A stretch of 64,000 bases of DNA from Corallibacter vietnamensis (GCF_039537875.1 NZ_BAABBI010000001.1:1550001-1614000); one strand, 5' to 3'; shown: positions 46,218 to 54,943, numbered from the stretch's first letter. The notes: a model not told the origin generated them from the letters alone. Translations and numbers: made by a program.

Positions 46218-46856
46218 TTAATTGCTTATTGAATTTAGAAATCTGGATTTTTCTTTTTCTTTTAAAAATTTCCCACTAAAAAAATTTGTTTTGGTATAAC
46301 TTTTTTCGTCTTCTACACCACGAGAGGCTACACAAAGATGATTAGCTTCAATGTGGATAGCTATATCGTCTGTTTTTAATAAATTCTTCAGCTTTTCACC
46401 AATTTCAACAGTAAGTTTTTCTTGTATTTGAGGTTTACTAGCATAAAATTGAACAATGCGATTTATTTTTGACAAACCAATAACGCGGTCTTTTGGTATA
46501 TAGGCTACTGCAGCTTTTCCAAAGAAAGGCACAAAGTGATGTTCGCAATATGAATAAACCTTTATGTTATCTACTAAAACCATTTCACGATAACCACTGA
46601 CGTTCTCAAAAAAGGAAATACTTGGAAAATTCTCCTCATTCAACCCTTTAAAAACTTCATTGATATACATTTTTGCAACACGTTTAGGGGTTTCTTTTAG
46701 GCTCGGGTCATCAAGTTTTAAACCTAAAGCTTCCATAATCTTTGCAAAATGATGCTCAATAGTTTTTAATTTTTCTTGATGCTTTGATATGGTTTCCAAA
46801 TTCTTGATTTCATTGTTAGAAAAAATATTGATTTTATGCTGTTCTTTTCCGTTCAT
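46218..46856 (-). CDS. folE: GTP cyclohydrolase I
   Basis: A 212-residue enzyme that turns GTP into 7,8-dihydroneopterin triphosphate for folate or pterin cofactors. Zinc ligands in YSYCEHHFVPF and HLCVASRGVED; also VIGLSKINRIVQFYASKPQIQEKLT. Length is the family norm. Placed between two redox genes of the cargo and 10 bp after a flavin reductase, so it is probably an element-borne second copy that supplies a pterin under stress, not the housekeeping enzyme. Confidence 0.95.
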   Translation of the reverse strand: MNGKEQHKINIFSNNEIKNLETISKHQEKLKTIEHHFAKIMEALGLKLDDPSLKETPKRVAKMYINEVFKGLNEENFPSISFFENVSGYREMVLVDNIKVYSYCEHHFVPFFGKAAVAYIPKDRVIGLSKINRIVQFYASKPQIQEKLTVEIGEKLKNLLKTDDIAIHIEANHLCVASRGVEDEKSYTKTNFFSGKFLKEKEKSRFLNSISN

Positions 46857-46866
46857 TTTTTAGGGT

Positions 46867-47532
46867 TTAATATATTAATTGAATTAAGTTTTTGTTTACC
46901 CCGAGTTTTAATAAGGCCTTGTTAATACTCTCAAGAAAAGGTTTTGGTCCACATACATAAAAATATTGGTGAGTAGAGTCAATGGTGTCAGAAAGAAAAT
47001 CATAATCTACCCGTCCAAAACCATATTTGCTTAAATGATCTCTACTTAATAGATTATCGAAACTATTCCCTAAAATGGTTTCGAGTTCATATTTCAAGAT
47101 AATATCGCGCTCCGTTCTATTGGCATAGATTAATTTATGACCTTCTATTTTATTTTTTTCTTTTAAGAATCGAAGTATTGGTATAAATGGAGTAATACCA
47201 GATCCTGCAGCTATAAAAACGCCTTTGCCTTTATAAGCAAAGGAATCCCAAGCATCTGTAATTAATATGGTGTCGTTTACTTTTAATTTTGATAGCGCAA
47301 CAGTAATTCCATTGTGTTCTGGGTAAACTTTAATGATAAATTGTAAATCTTTATCGTTCTCATAAATACTCGTTATGGTAAAAGGTGCTTTTAAAAATTC
47401 CGTATCTTTATGTAATGATATTTCTAATGCTTGCCCAATTTGATAAGTAAAAGACTCTGGTCTTTCAATAGATAACTGAAAAACATTTGGGGTTAACCAT
47501 GTTTTATTCAGTACAGTAGCTAAATAATTCAA
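46867..47532 (-). CDS. FAD/NAD(P)H-binding oxidoreductase, second copy
   Basis: A 221-residue flavin reductase with no iron-sulfur domain: IGQALEISLHKDTEFLKAPFTI, IAAGSGITPFIPILRFL, YANRTERDI, FYVCGPKPFLESI. Paralogue of the protein at 36718-37410. Co-transcribed with folE and divergent from the sigma factor gene; its promoter shares the sigma gene's regulatory palindrome. Confidence 0.9.
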   Translation of the reverse strand: MNYLATVLNKTWLTPNVFQLSIERPESFTYQIGQALEISLHKDTEFLKAPFTITSIYENDKDLQFIIKVYPEHNGITVALSKLKVNDTILITDAWDSFAYKGKGVFIAAGSGITPFIPILRFLKEKNKIEGHKLIYANRTERDIILKYELETILGNSFDNLLSRDHLSKYGFGRVDYDFLSDTIDSTHQYFYVCGPKPFLESINKALLKLGVNKNLIQLIY

Positions 47533-47595
47533 AACTATAGATTATTAATTAAATATGTAATAAGTTATCGACCTATCAAGGTCTTGTTCACTTTA

Positions 47596-47621
47596 GATGA
47601 AAACATTAAAAAAAGGTTACA
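47596..47621 (-). promoter_or_regulatory. divergent ECF-type promoter of the flavin reductase-folE pair (one-base variant)
   Basis: On the minus strand: TGTAACC (47621-47615), 14 bp, TCATC (47600-47596). The -35 box is the mirror image of the sigma gene's own -35 box, so the 8-bp arms AAGGTTAC (47613-47620) and GTAACCTT (47628-47635) form a perfect inverted repeat. Confidence 0.68.
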
Positions 47622-47626
47622 AAAAA

Positions 47627-47652
47627 TGTAACCTTAAAAAATAATTTGCATC
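47627..47652 (+). promoter_or_regulatory. ECF-type promoter of the sigma factor gene (autoregulation)
   Basis: TGTAACC (47627-47633), 14 bp, GCATC (47648-47652), ending 20 bp before the ATG at 47673. The presence of the motif before the sigma gene suggests positive self-control. Confidence 0.78.
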
Positions 47653-47672
47653 TAATTAGAAATAATACCGTT

Positions 47673-48344
47673 ATGAATACCAGCACTACAACCAAGAAAG
47701 AACTTAAAGAAACGTTAATAATTGAAAAAGTACTAAATGGTGAAACAGAATTATTCGAAATTCTTATGCGCCGAAATAATGAACTATTGTTTAGAACAAT
47801 CAGAAGCTATATAGATTTAGAGTCTGACGTTGAAGATGTTATGCAAGATACTTATATTAAGGCGTTTGAAAAATTATACCAATTTAAAAATGATGCTATG
47901 TTTTCTACTTGGTTAATTCGAATTGGAATAAACGAAGCTTTGCAAAGGAAAAGAAGGGCTTCTAAAATAAAAACCATTGCCCTGCAACAAGATGAAAATA
48001 TATTACAAATTGAAGACAAAAACATTATGACCCCTGAACACAAAACTATGTACAAAGAATCTTCTTGTTTTATGGAAAAGGCAATAGACACACTTCCTGA
48101 AAAGTATAAAATAGTTTATATGCTCAAAGAGGTTGAAGGGTTAGCAATAACTGAAATATCGAAATGTTTAGATTTAAGCAATAGCAATGTAAAAGTGCGT
48201 TTGCATAGAGCTAGAACAATGCTTAAGGATTCAATTTTGAGTTTAACCGATTATACAAATATTTTTGAATTTGGTAATTCTAAATGCGATAGAATTGTTG
48301 CAAACGTTATGGAGTATATATATAAATCGCAGCCTAAATTTTAA
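47673..48344 (+). CDS. ECF-type RNA polymerase sigma factor
   Basis: A 223-residue sigma-70 of the ECF kind: region 2 (RRNNELLFRTIRSYIDLESDVEDVMQDTYIKAF and FSTWLIRIGINEALQRKRR) and region 4 (LPEKYKIVYMLKEVEGLAITEISKCL, then VKVRLHRARTMLKD). A C-terminal extension of ~35 residues contains a single Cys (GNSKCDRIVANVM) and may have a regulatory role. No anti-sigma gene is next to it. I start it at ATG 47673 because the longer TTG version would begin within the promoter -10 box. Very likely reads the TGTAACC-N14-GCATC promoters of the cargo. Confidence 0.93.
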   Translation: MNTSTTTKKELKETLIIEKVLNGETELFEILMRRNNELLFRTIRSYIDLESDVEDVMQDTYIKAFEKLYQFKNDAMFSTWLIRIGINEALQRKRRASKIKTIALQQDENILQIEDKNIMTPEHKTMYKESSCFMEKAIDTLPEKYKIVYMLKEVEGLAITEISKCLDLSNSNVKVRLHRARTMLKDSILSLTDYTNIFEFGNSKCDRIVANVMEYIYKSQPKF

Positions 48345-48668
48345 ATTGTAATTAACTCAAACTCTTTGGTGATATCTGAATTGAATACTGATTGTTTAAT
48401 ATAAGTTTATGATTAATATTTAGTTATATTATTTTCAGATAGAAAAGATTAATTATAAAATTTAGCACAGTAAATCATTGTTTTAAATAAAATTACAGAA
48501 TAGCTAATTGTAATCTAAACGGGGAATATCAAATAATCTTTATTATATCAAAGAATGCATATGTATATTCCGCCTCATTCAAACTAATTGATCTCACATT
48601 AAAAAAAAACTAGAATAAAAAATTAATTCCACAAATATCCTACGTAAAAATTAAATTGAATTAAAAAC
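48345..48668. other. AT-rich intergenic region
   Basis: About 320 bp without a gene. I see no ECF-type motif, no clear TAnnTTTG box and no good hairpin. It must hold the promoter of the TPR/HTH regulator gene. Confidence 0.6.
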
Positions 48669-50312
48669 ATGAAAATGAACTTATTTATTGTTTTTTATAT
48701 TTCAATTTTTAATTTCACCTCTGTCCTCCATGCTCAAAATGAAATTGAATTAGACAGCATTTTGTTTCAATCTTTAAAACTCCAAAAAGACAGAAGTTAT
48801 CGCAAATCAATCAAGCTATTAACAAATTTACTTGTCGAATCTAAGGAGCAAAAGTTATATAAATATCAATTTTTAGCATTAAATAACCTTGGAGTAAATT
48901 ATTATTCAATGTTAGATTACGGGGAAGCGCTTAACAATTATTTAGAAGCATATAAAATATCAACAGAACATCTTAATAAAGCCGAAGAAATGACAGTTTT
49001 GAATAATTTAGCAATTCTTTACTTTGACCAAGGAGAACTTGCTAAATCCAAAGGCTACTTTTTAAAAGCTTACAAATTGGCTCAACTTAAAGGGGATGAT
49101 AAAAAAATGGGGATGTACTCAATTAATTTAGCAATTGTAGCTAACATGAATAATGAATTAGATAAAGCAATTAAATATTTAAACACTGCAGATTCTAAAC
49201 TTAAAAATTATCCATCAATAGCTATTTCTAGTACTATTGCTAGAATTGAAAATCTTTATAAAAGAAATCTCATAAAAGAGGCAAATTCCATGGCTTTAAA
49301 GACTTTAAATGGTTTGAAAGCTGGAGGAGAAGAAAAATTCAACTTACTACTCTTAATTTCTGATATTTTTGAGTCTGAAGGCAATTTGTTAAGATCAAAG
49401 CAGTATTTAGAAAATGCGCTTAAGGTTTCTATGACCCCTAAAAATAAATTGCAGGTTTTTCAAAAACTTGCAAAGTTAAATAAGCAACTCAAAGAATACG
49501 ATAAGGCGTTTGCAGCTTTAGATTCAGTAATAGCAACCAGAGATACTATAAACAATTTAAAAAATAGTGCTCTATTTGAATCGGCTAGAGTTAGATTTGA
49601 AATTGAAAATTACAAAAATCAATTAAGTCAGAATAAAAAATCGCTTCAGCTTACACAATCAAGGCTGCGTTATTTTATAGGTTGGTCCGTTGTAATTTTA
49701 TTGCTTATAGCATGGGCGTTGAGAAATAGTATTATAAAAAGTAAACAAAGAAAAATAATTCATAACCAATTTAAAAAGATGATAACTCTTGAATTAGAAA
49801 AAAAAGAAAATGATAAGATTATTCTTGAGAGGCAATTGCAAAACAGAAAGACTATGGCTTTGTTGGAGGAAGAAAGATTAAAGAATGAAATTGAATCTAG
49901 AAATAGAAAATTAGCTACAAAAGCCTTACAAATAGCAAATAGAAATGAACTCATAGATAATATTATAAATGAATTGACAGAACAAAAAGAAGTCTTAAAA
50001 AGTAAACAGGTAACAAGAAAAATAAAAGAGTTAAAAATTTTATTAAAGAGTGACAATGAGTGGAAGGATTTTATGATACATTTCGAACAGGTAAATAATG
50101 GATTTTTAAAAAAATTAAAATTGCAGCATCCTAATCTTAATGTTAATGATGTTCGTTACCTGTGTTACTTATATATGAACTTGTCAAATAAAGAAATAGC
50201 GAGCCTCTTTAATGTTACTCAAGAGGCCATTCGCAAAAGAAAAGAACGAGTAAGTGATAAGTTAAATTTGCCAAATAGTAAGGGGTTATATAATTATTTA
50301 TCATCTATATAA
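48669..50312 (+). CDS. membrane-spanning TPR regulator with LuxR-type HTH
   Basis: A 547-residue one-component regulator of Bacteroidota type: signal peptide (~1-22), outer TPR array (~35-320; e.g. FLALNNLGVNYYSMLDYGEALNNYLEAYKI), one membrane helix (~333-350, FIGWSVVILLLIAWAL), a coiled-coil stalk (~365-450), and a C-terminal HTH (~485-547: LNVNDVRYLCYLYMNLSNKEIASLFNVTQEAIRKRKERVSDKL). The TPR part would sense something in the periplasm. Lies between the sigma factor and a secreted Asp-box protein, which may be its target. Confidence 0.85.
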   Translation: MKMNLFIVFYISIFNFTSVLHAQNEIELDSILFQSLKLQKDRSYRKSIKLLTNLLVESKEQKLYKYQFLALNNLGVNYYSMLDYGEALNNYLEAYKISTEHLNKAEEMTVLNNLAILYFDQGELAKSKGYFLKAYKLAQLKGDDKKMGMYSINLAIVANMNNELDKAIKYLNTADSKLKNYPSIAISSTIARIENLYKRNLIKEANSMALKTLNGLKAGGEEKFNLLLLISDIFESEGNLLRSKQYLENALKVSMTPKNKLQVFQKLAKLNKQLKEYDKAFAALDSVIATRDTINNLKNSALFESARVRFEIENYKNQLSQNKKSLQLTQSRLRYFIGWSVVILLLIAWALRNSIIKSKQRKIIHNQFKKMITLELEKKENDKIILERQLQNRKTMALLEEERLKNEIESRNRKLATKALQIANRNELIDNIINELTEQKEVLKSKQVTRKIKELKILLKSDNEWKDFMIHFEQVNNGFLKKLKLQHPNLNVNDVRYLCYLYMNLSNKEIASLFNVTQEAIRKRKERVSDKLNLPNSKGLYNYLSSI

Positions 50313-50317
50313 TAGGT

Positions 50318-50345
50318 TGTCACGTTTTTTAGGTTTGATGTCACG
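50318..50345. repeat. direct repeat TGTCACG, 21-bp period
   Basis: TGTCACG at 50318-50324 and again at 50339-50345, two helical turns apart and each preceded by an AGGTT piece, just after the regulator gene and ~75 bp before the secreted protein gene. Possible binding site of an HTH regulator. Confidence 0.5.
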
Positions 50346-50419
50346 ATTGTTATGTAGATTCTTTACCTGTTCCCCAGTATTTTTTTTGACTATTGTATAG
50401 AATTTTAAAAACAATAGTT

Positions 50420-52753
50420 ATGAGAAAAATTTTTACATTAGTATTATTCTGCTTCTTTTCGTTAATGTCATTTGCTCAAATCGAGTATGAAGGTTCTGAC
50501 AATTTTGGTAGAATTTTCGACCTTATTTATGATCCTGCTACTCCAAACAAAATTTATGCTATTTCTGGAGTAAATCATATAGTAGTTTCAGAAAATAATG
50601 GTGAGTCATGGGATATTTTGTATACATTACCAGTAGGTATAAATAGACCTCTACCTCCTGATGCGTCTATCAGGTATTTAAAACTAATGCCAGATGGTTT
50701 GGGGTTAAGCTTTGCAGTTTACCAGACGGCTGGTTATGATGGGGCAATAATGGTTTATGACCTATCTAGCCAAAGTATTACAAAAAATATTGCGTTACCT
50801 AATCAGAATTTACGAGGATTTGTTTGGGACTATGATTTTTATCAACAAGATGATGACGTATTAATTGTTGATACAATTTATAGAGATCAATTTGATATTA
50901 TGTATGGAATGACATTTTTTACTAGTGACGGTGGTGCTAATTGGAATGCAATTTATGACACGACAAATAATAGTAATGTATTTATAAACAAAGTAAAAAT
51001 TAGCCCAAATAATCCTGATAAATTGTTTTTGTCTAGAGGCTTTGGAAATCAAGATATTGACGGTGGATTATTAGTTTCCGAAGATGGTGGACAGACATGG
51101 GTTGAAAAACTGGAAGGTGTTATATTAGGGCCTATTGCTTTTGATCCTACAAATAATGACAACATACTTTTAGGTACAGGCATGAGTTTTGGTTTTTCTC
51201 AAGAAAATCTCTATAAGTCTACAGATGGAGGTAATACTTTTTCGGTGGTAAATATGAATTGGGCTGAAGGTATTTTAAATGAAATCACTTATATCAAATA
51301 CAACCCTTTAAACCCGCTTGAAATTTTAGTGTTAGAGGAAAATGAAATAGTAACATCAGTAGATGGAGGTAACACCTGGCAACAAAATTTATATTTAAAT
51401 GATAATCCCGAGAGCTATTATTATGGACAAAAAGTAAGTTTTAATCCATTTGATGAGGATGAGATGGTTATCACAGGTAATTATGTACCTCTAATATCTT
51501 CTGACTATGGGCAAACCGTTTCATGGATTAGAACACCTTATTTTTCTAGTACAGGAAATATGGATGTCTTTAACGATGGCTCTAATATCAATCTTTACTA
51601 TTCAGCTCAATTTGGATATGTTCATAGAGACGTGACTACGGGAGTAGAAACAGCATATGAAATATTACCACTTAACATGGCTACTAACAATCTTGGTATA
51701 ACTCAAATAGCTGATAAAACACAAGTTGACAGAGTGTTTACCTTTAATTCAAGTTTTATAGGTTCGAACTTATATGTAAGTAATGATAATGGAGCTACAA
51801 AATCAATGCTAATTTCTTTGTTTGCAAATAAACTTACAGGGTTGGCAGCTTATCCTAATGAAGATGATACCATTTTGGTAGCTTTTGGAGGTTTTAGTGG
51901 TGCTGAAACTGTCTTGAAAAAAATTAACTTTTCGGATATGAGCAATATTGAAGAGGCTAATATTAACTTACCGGCTTATGATTTTATTAATGATATTTTA
52001 ATTTCAGAGTCTGGAAAAATAGTTTTAAGTATTGGAGCAGAAATGTACTCTTCAGAAGACAATGGATTAACCTGGGAAAATCACAGCAGTGGTTTGGAAG
52101 ACTTAATTCTTAACTATGATTTAATCTATGATATAGATAACAACCCACTTAATGTAAATGAATGGGCCATTGCTACAACAAAAGGAATATTTATATCAAC
52201 CGATGGAGGTGAACATTGGGAACAAAAAACAACAAGTGTTACTCATAAAATCAGCTTTTCTACGGAAGTAAATGGTCATATGGCGGCTTCAACGCATACT
52301 TCAACCTCTTCTTTAGCGTCAGATTTTCAATTATATTTTTCAATAAATAGTGGTGAGACATGGGAAACCATTACTAATCAACAGTTATTGCATACACTCG
52401 GTAAGTCATCTGCATTTATATTTGATGGAAATTCTGTGAAAGCATATATAGGAAGCTTTGATCTAGGCTTAATGACTTACACTATAGATCTTGAAGCCTT
52501 AAGTATACCCGATGTTTCAAATAACCAAAATTTAAAAGTTTTTCCTAATCCAACTAATGATATTTTAAATATTAAACTGAAAGAAGGTATAATATCGAAT
52601 ATAGCTTTATTTGATATTGATGGAAGAGAGGTCTTAAGCGCTGATAGGTTAAATAAATTAAGTATGAAACACCTCTCACCTGGAATATATGTTTTACGAA
52701 TAAGAACAAAAAATAAAAATGAAGTCTACATCAAGAAAATTATTCTTGAATAG
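50420..52753 (+). CDS. secreted Asp-box/sialidase-like propeller protein with T9SS sorting domain
   Basis: A 777-residue protein from ATG 50420 (MRKIFTLVLF; the in-frame ATG at 50393 is less likely). Signal peptide to SFAQ. It carries at least six Asp-box repeats (SEDGGQTW, STDGGNTF, SVDGGNTW, SEDNGLTW, STDGGEHW, SINSGETW), typical of VPS10/BNR-type beta-propellers. The C-terminus (~700-777) is a T9SS type A sorting domain (VFPNPTNDILNIKL, then GIYVLRIRTKN). No catalytic residues of a sialidase could be assigned. Cell-surface or released adhesin or enzyme. Confidence 0.9.
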   Translation: MRKIFTLVLFCFFSLMSFAQIEYEGSDNFGRIFDLIYDPATPNKIYAISGVNHIVVSENNGESWDILYTLPVGINRPLPPDASIRYLKLMPDGLGLSFAVYQTAGYDGAIMVYDLSSQSITKNIALPNQNLRGFVWDYDFYQQDDDVLIVDTIYRDQFDIMYGMTFFTSDGGANWNAIYDTTNNSNVFINKVKISPNNPDKLFLSRGFGNQDIDGGLLVSEDGGQTWVEKLEGVILGPIAFDPTNNDNILLGTGMSFGFSQENLYKSTDGGNTFSVVNMNWAEGILNEITYIKYNPLNPLEILVLEENEIVTSVDGGNTWQQNLYLNDNPESYYYGQKVSFNPFDEDEMVITGNYVPLISSDYGQTVSWIRTPYFSSTGNMDVFNDGSNINLYYSAQFGYVHRDVTTGVETAYEILPLNMATNNLGITQIADKTQVDRVFTFNSSFIGSNLYVSNDNGATKSMLISLFANKLTGLAAYPNEDDTILVAFGGFSGAETVLKKINFSDMSNIEEANINLPAYDFINDILISESGKIVLSIGAEMYSSEDNGLTWENHSSGLEDLILNYDLIYDIDNNPLNVNEWAIATTKGIFISTDGGEHWEQKTTSVTHKISFSTEVNGHMAASTHTSTSSLASDFQLYFSINSGETWETITNQQLLHTLGKSSAFIFDGNSVKAYIGSFDLGLMTYTIDLEALSIPDVSNNQNLKVFPNPTNDILNIKLKEGIISNIALFDIDGREVLSADRLNKLSMKHLSPGIYVLRIRTKNKNEVYIKKIILE

Positions 52754-52821
52754 TTCTAAAATAATTAGATAGGCTTATGTCACTTTTCAATAACCTATTT
52801 TTTAAACCTTTTGTCCTTTTT

Positions 52822-52847
52822 TGTAACCTAACATTAATTTTTGCATC
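52822..52847 (+). promoter_or_regulatory. ECF-sigma-type promoter of the doxX gene
   Basis: TGTAACC (52822-52828), 14 bp, GCATC (52843-52847), ending 31 bp before the ATG at 52879. The T-run before GCATC and the following AAAAGG match the DUF4142 site. Confidence 0.78.
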
Positions 52848-52878
52848 AAAAGGGTGTAACAAATTAAAATAGATTAAG

Positions 52879-53262
52879 ATGAAATCGAACAATTTAATAG
52901 TTGAGAAATTATTGTACTACACATTTGGTATCGTACCTATTGTTGCTGGTCTGGATAAGTTTACAAATATTCTAACAGATTGGACACAATACCTGTCATC
53001 AGGTATGGTTGATATGCTCCCTTTTGAAGCATCAACCTTTATGATTGTTGTAGGGGTTATTGAAATAATTGCAGGGGTATTAGTGCTTATGCGCCCAATT
53101 ATTGGTTCTTATGTAGTAATGTCGTGGTTAATATTAATTGCTTTAACATTAATCTTTAGTGGTTCGTTTTTAGACGTGGCAGTAAGAGACCTAGTAATGG
53201 CAATTGCGGCTTTTAGTTTAGCCCAATTGTCGAGTTCAAGTTTAATAAAAGCAAAGAATTAA
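52879..53262 (+). CDS. DoxX-like four-helix membrane protein
   Basis: A 127-residue protein with four membrane helices and the DoxX-type start (YYTFGIVPIVAGLDKF) and VGVIEIIAGVLVLMRPIIGSY in the third helix. DoxX-like proteins take part in quinone-linked redox or in oxidative stress defence. The gene has its own ECF-type promoter and is closed by a strong terminator, so it forms its own transcript. Confidence 0.88.
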   Translation: MKSNNLIVEKLLYYTFGIVPIVAGLDKFTNILTDWTQYLSSGMVDMLPFEASTFMIVVGVIEIIAGVLVLMRPIIGSYVVMSWLILIALTLIFSGSFLDVAVRDLVMAIAAFSLAQLSSSSLIKAKN

Positions 53263-53299
53263 GCTTTTATTATTTCTTCCCTTATTGGTTAGTAGCTTT

Positions 53300-53324
53300 A
53301 AAAGGCGCCATTTAGGCGCCTTTT
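53300..53324 (+). terminator. terminator of doxX
   Basis: Perfect 10-bp stem AAAAGGCGCC/GGCGCCTTTT with an ATTTA loop, ending in T-run and A/T sequence. Confidence 0.88.
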
Positions 53325-53355
53325 AATAAAAAAAATCAAGATAAATTTATTCTAT

Positions 53356-53751
53356 ATGAAGGTGAAAAGACTCAAAATAATAGCCATCATTTTAGTAATA
53401 CAAATTAGTGGCTTCTATTTGATTTATAAAAATGTTGTTCAACCTCCAGTTTCTATTGAAGATGTAAAAAGTGATTACAATCATAGTGTGAAGCAATTTT
53501 ACTTGGAATTTGTGGAAAGCAATGTTGCTTTCGATAGAAAATATTTAAACAAAGTTATTAGCCTAACAGGAAATGTAACAGTTGTTCAAGATTCAGTAAT
53601 AATATTGAATAATAAAATTGTATGCATAGCAAATGAAAAATTTAATAATACAATTAAAGATAAAACCATAAAGGTGAAGGGTAAATATGTGGGTTATGAC
53701 GAATTGTTTGATAATTTAAAAATGGATGAATGTGTAATAGAATTATTATAA
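53356..53751 (+). CDS. OB-fold (tRNA_anti-like) exported protein
   Basis: A 131-residue protein with an N-terminal membrane segment (~7-23) and a beta-barrel of OB type: NKVISLTGNVTVVQDSVIILNNKIVCI, then TIKVKGKYVGYDELFDNLKMDECVI. The pattern matches tRNA_anti-like/OB-fold proteins found with haem and cytochrome genes. First of a run of ten same-strand genes; its end overlaps the next by 22 bp. Confidence 0.75.
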   Translation: MKVKRLKIIAIILVIQISGFYLIYKNVVQPPVSIEDVKSDYNHSVKQFYLEFVESNVAFDRKYLNKVISLTGNVTVVQDSVIILNNKIVCIANEKFNNTIKDKTIKVKGKYVGYDELFDNLKMDECVIELL

Positions 53752-54572
53752 TACTATTAATACTTGGAATTAGTGGCCAAAGCTCTGCTCAAGACAATCT
53801 TCTTGATAGCCTAGATACAGATACTAATGCCACTACAGTATGGCCTTCTTTTAAAGGACTTCAGATAGTAAGTCTACAATCAACTAAAATGGTTGGACAA
53901 GGAGATTTGTATTTTGTGGTGTCCCATAGATTTGGATCGTTAAAAGATGGAATAAACACGTTTTTCGGATTAGACAATGCAACCACTAAACTTGGTTTTA
54001 TTTATGGTATCAAAAATTGGGTGTCTATTGGAATATCAAGACATACGTTAAATAAAACTTACGAACTTGCTTTTAAGTATAGGCTAATAAATCAAAATGA
54101 AAACAGTCTAATTTCTTTAGTTGGTTATAACACGATTCAGATTAGTAGCCAGTTAGATAAAGATGTTTACCCGCAATTATCTTTTCAAAACCGATTAAGT
54201 TATACTTCACAAGTTTTAATATCACGTTCCTTATCTAAAGCACTAACAATAGAAGTTATTGTGTCTTACATACATAAAAATGTATACGATCCAATTATTG
54301 AAAATCAAAAACAATTTTCCATCGGTGGTGGTGGTCGGTTCAAGTTAAGTAAACGCTTATCAGTAAATGCCGAATATATGTATAGCAACAAGCCTTCCTT
54401 TTATAGAAATCCATTGTCTTTAGGGTTAGATATTGAAACAGGAGGGCATGTTTTTCAATTGTTATTTACTAATTCACAAGGTATGACAGAAAGCTCATAC
54501 TTGACAAACGCAGCTGGAGATTGGGGTAATGGAGACGTATATTTCGGGTTTAATTTATATAGAGTGTTTTAA
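53730..54572 (+). CDS. DUF5777-family beta-barrel outer-membrane protein
   Basis: A 280-residue protein with a signal peptide (~1-20, ISGQSSAQ) and alternating beta-strands that run to a C-terminal aromatic end (FNLYRVF). The start WPSFKGLQIVSLQSTKMVGQGDLYFVVSHRFG is the DUF5777 pattern. Probably an outer-membrane barrel. Starts inside the OB-fold gene and lies directly before a cytochrome gene. Confidence 0.85.
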   Translation: MCNRIIIILLILGISGQSSAQDNLLDSLDTDTNATTVWPSFKGLQIVSLQSTKMVGQGDLYFVVSHRFGSLKDGINTFFGLDNATTKLGFIYGIKNWVSIGISRHTLNKTYELAFKYRLINQNENSLISLVGYNTIQISSQLDKDVYPQLSFQNRLSYTSQVLISRSLSKALTIEVIVSYIHKNVYDPIIENQKQFSIGGGGRFKLSKRLSVNAEYMYSNKPSFYRNPLSLGLDIETGGHVFQLLFTNSQGMTESSYLTNAAGDWGNGDVYFGFNLYRVF

Positions 54573-54577
54573 ATACA

Positions 54578-54940
54578 ATGAAAAAGAAAATTCATGTTTT
54601 GGTTTTTATAGGTAGCCTACTCTTTAGTTGTAGTTCCAATACTTATGTAGAATTGGAAGAGCATGAAGAAATACTGAATGAGTTGGTTACCTATAATTCT
54701 CATGTTCAAAGCATAATCCAAGACAATTGTGTTAGTTGTCATTCAGCGGGAAATACAGCAGGTTTTAGACCATTAACTAATTATGCTCAAGTGAAAGATG
54801 CCGTTATAAATACAAACTTGTTAGATCGTATTCAAAAACAAAATGGAGAACCAGGTTTAATGCCCCAAACAGGAAGAATGAGTCAAAATCAAATTAATAT
54901 AATTCTTCAATGGTTGGAGGATGGATTATTAGAACTATAA
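54578..54940 (+). CDS. mono-haem cytochrome c-like lipoprotein
   Basis: A 120-residue lipoprotein (lipobox LLFSCSS) with one CVSCH haem site in IIQDNCVSCHSAGNTAGFRPLTNY and a Met-rich C-terminal part (LMPQTGRMSQNQINIILQWLEDGL) that supplies the axial ligand. Sits between the DUF5777 barrel and YceI genes with gaps of 5 and 3 bp. Confidence 0.9.
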   Translation: MKKKIHVLVFIGSLLFSCSSNTYVELEEHEEILNELVTYNSHVQSIIQDNCVSCHSAGNTAGFRPLTNYAQVKDAVINTNLLDRIQKQNGEPGLMPQTGRMSQNQINIILQWLEDGLLEL

Positions 54941-54943
54941 CTT

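Noticed and set aside
47642..47648. TAATTTG before the sigma gene as a housekeeping -7 box
   Set aside because: It lacks the full TAnnTTTG pattern and has no TTG at -33, while the TGTAACC-N14-GCATC motif overlaps it exactly and recurs elsewhere.
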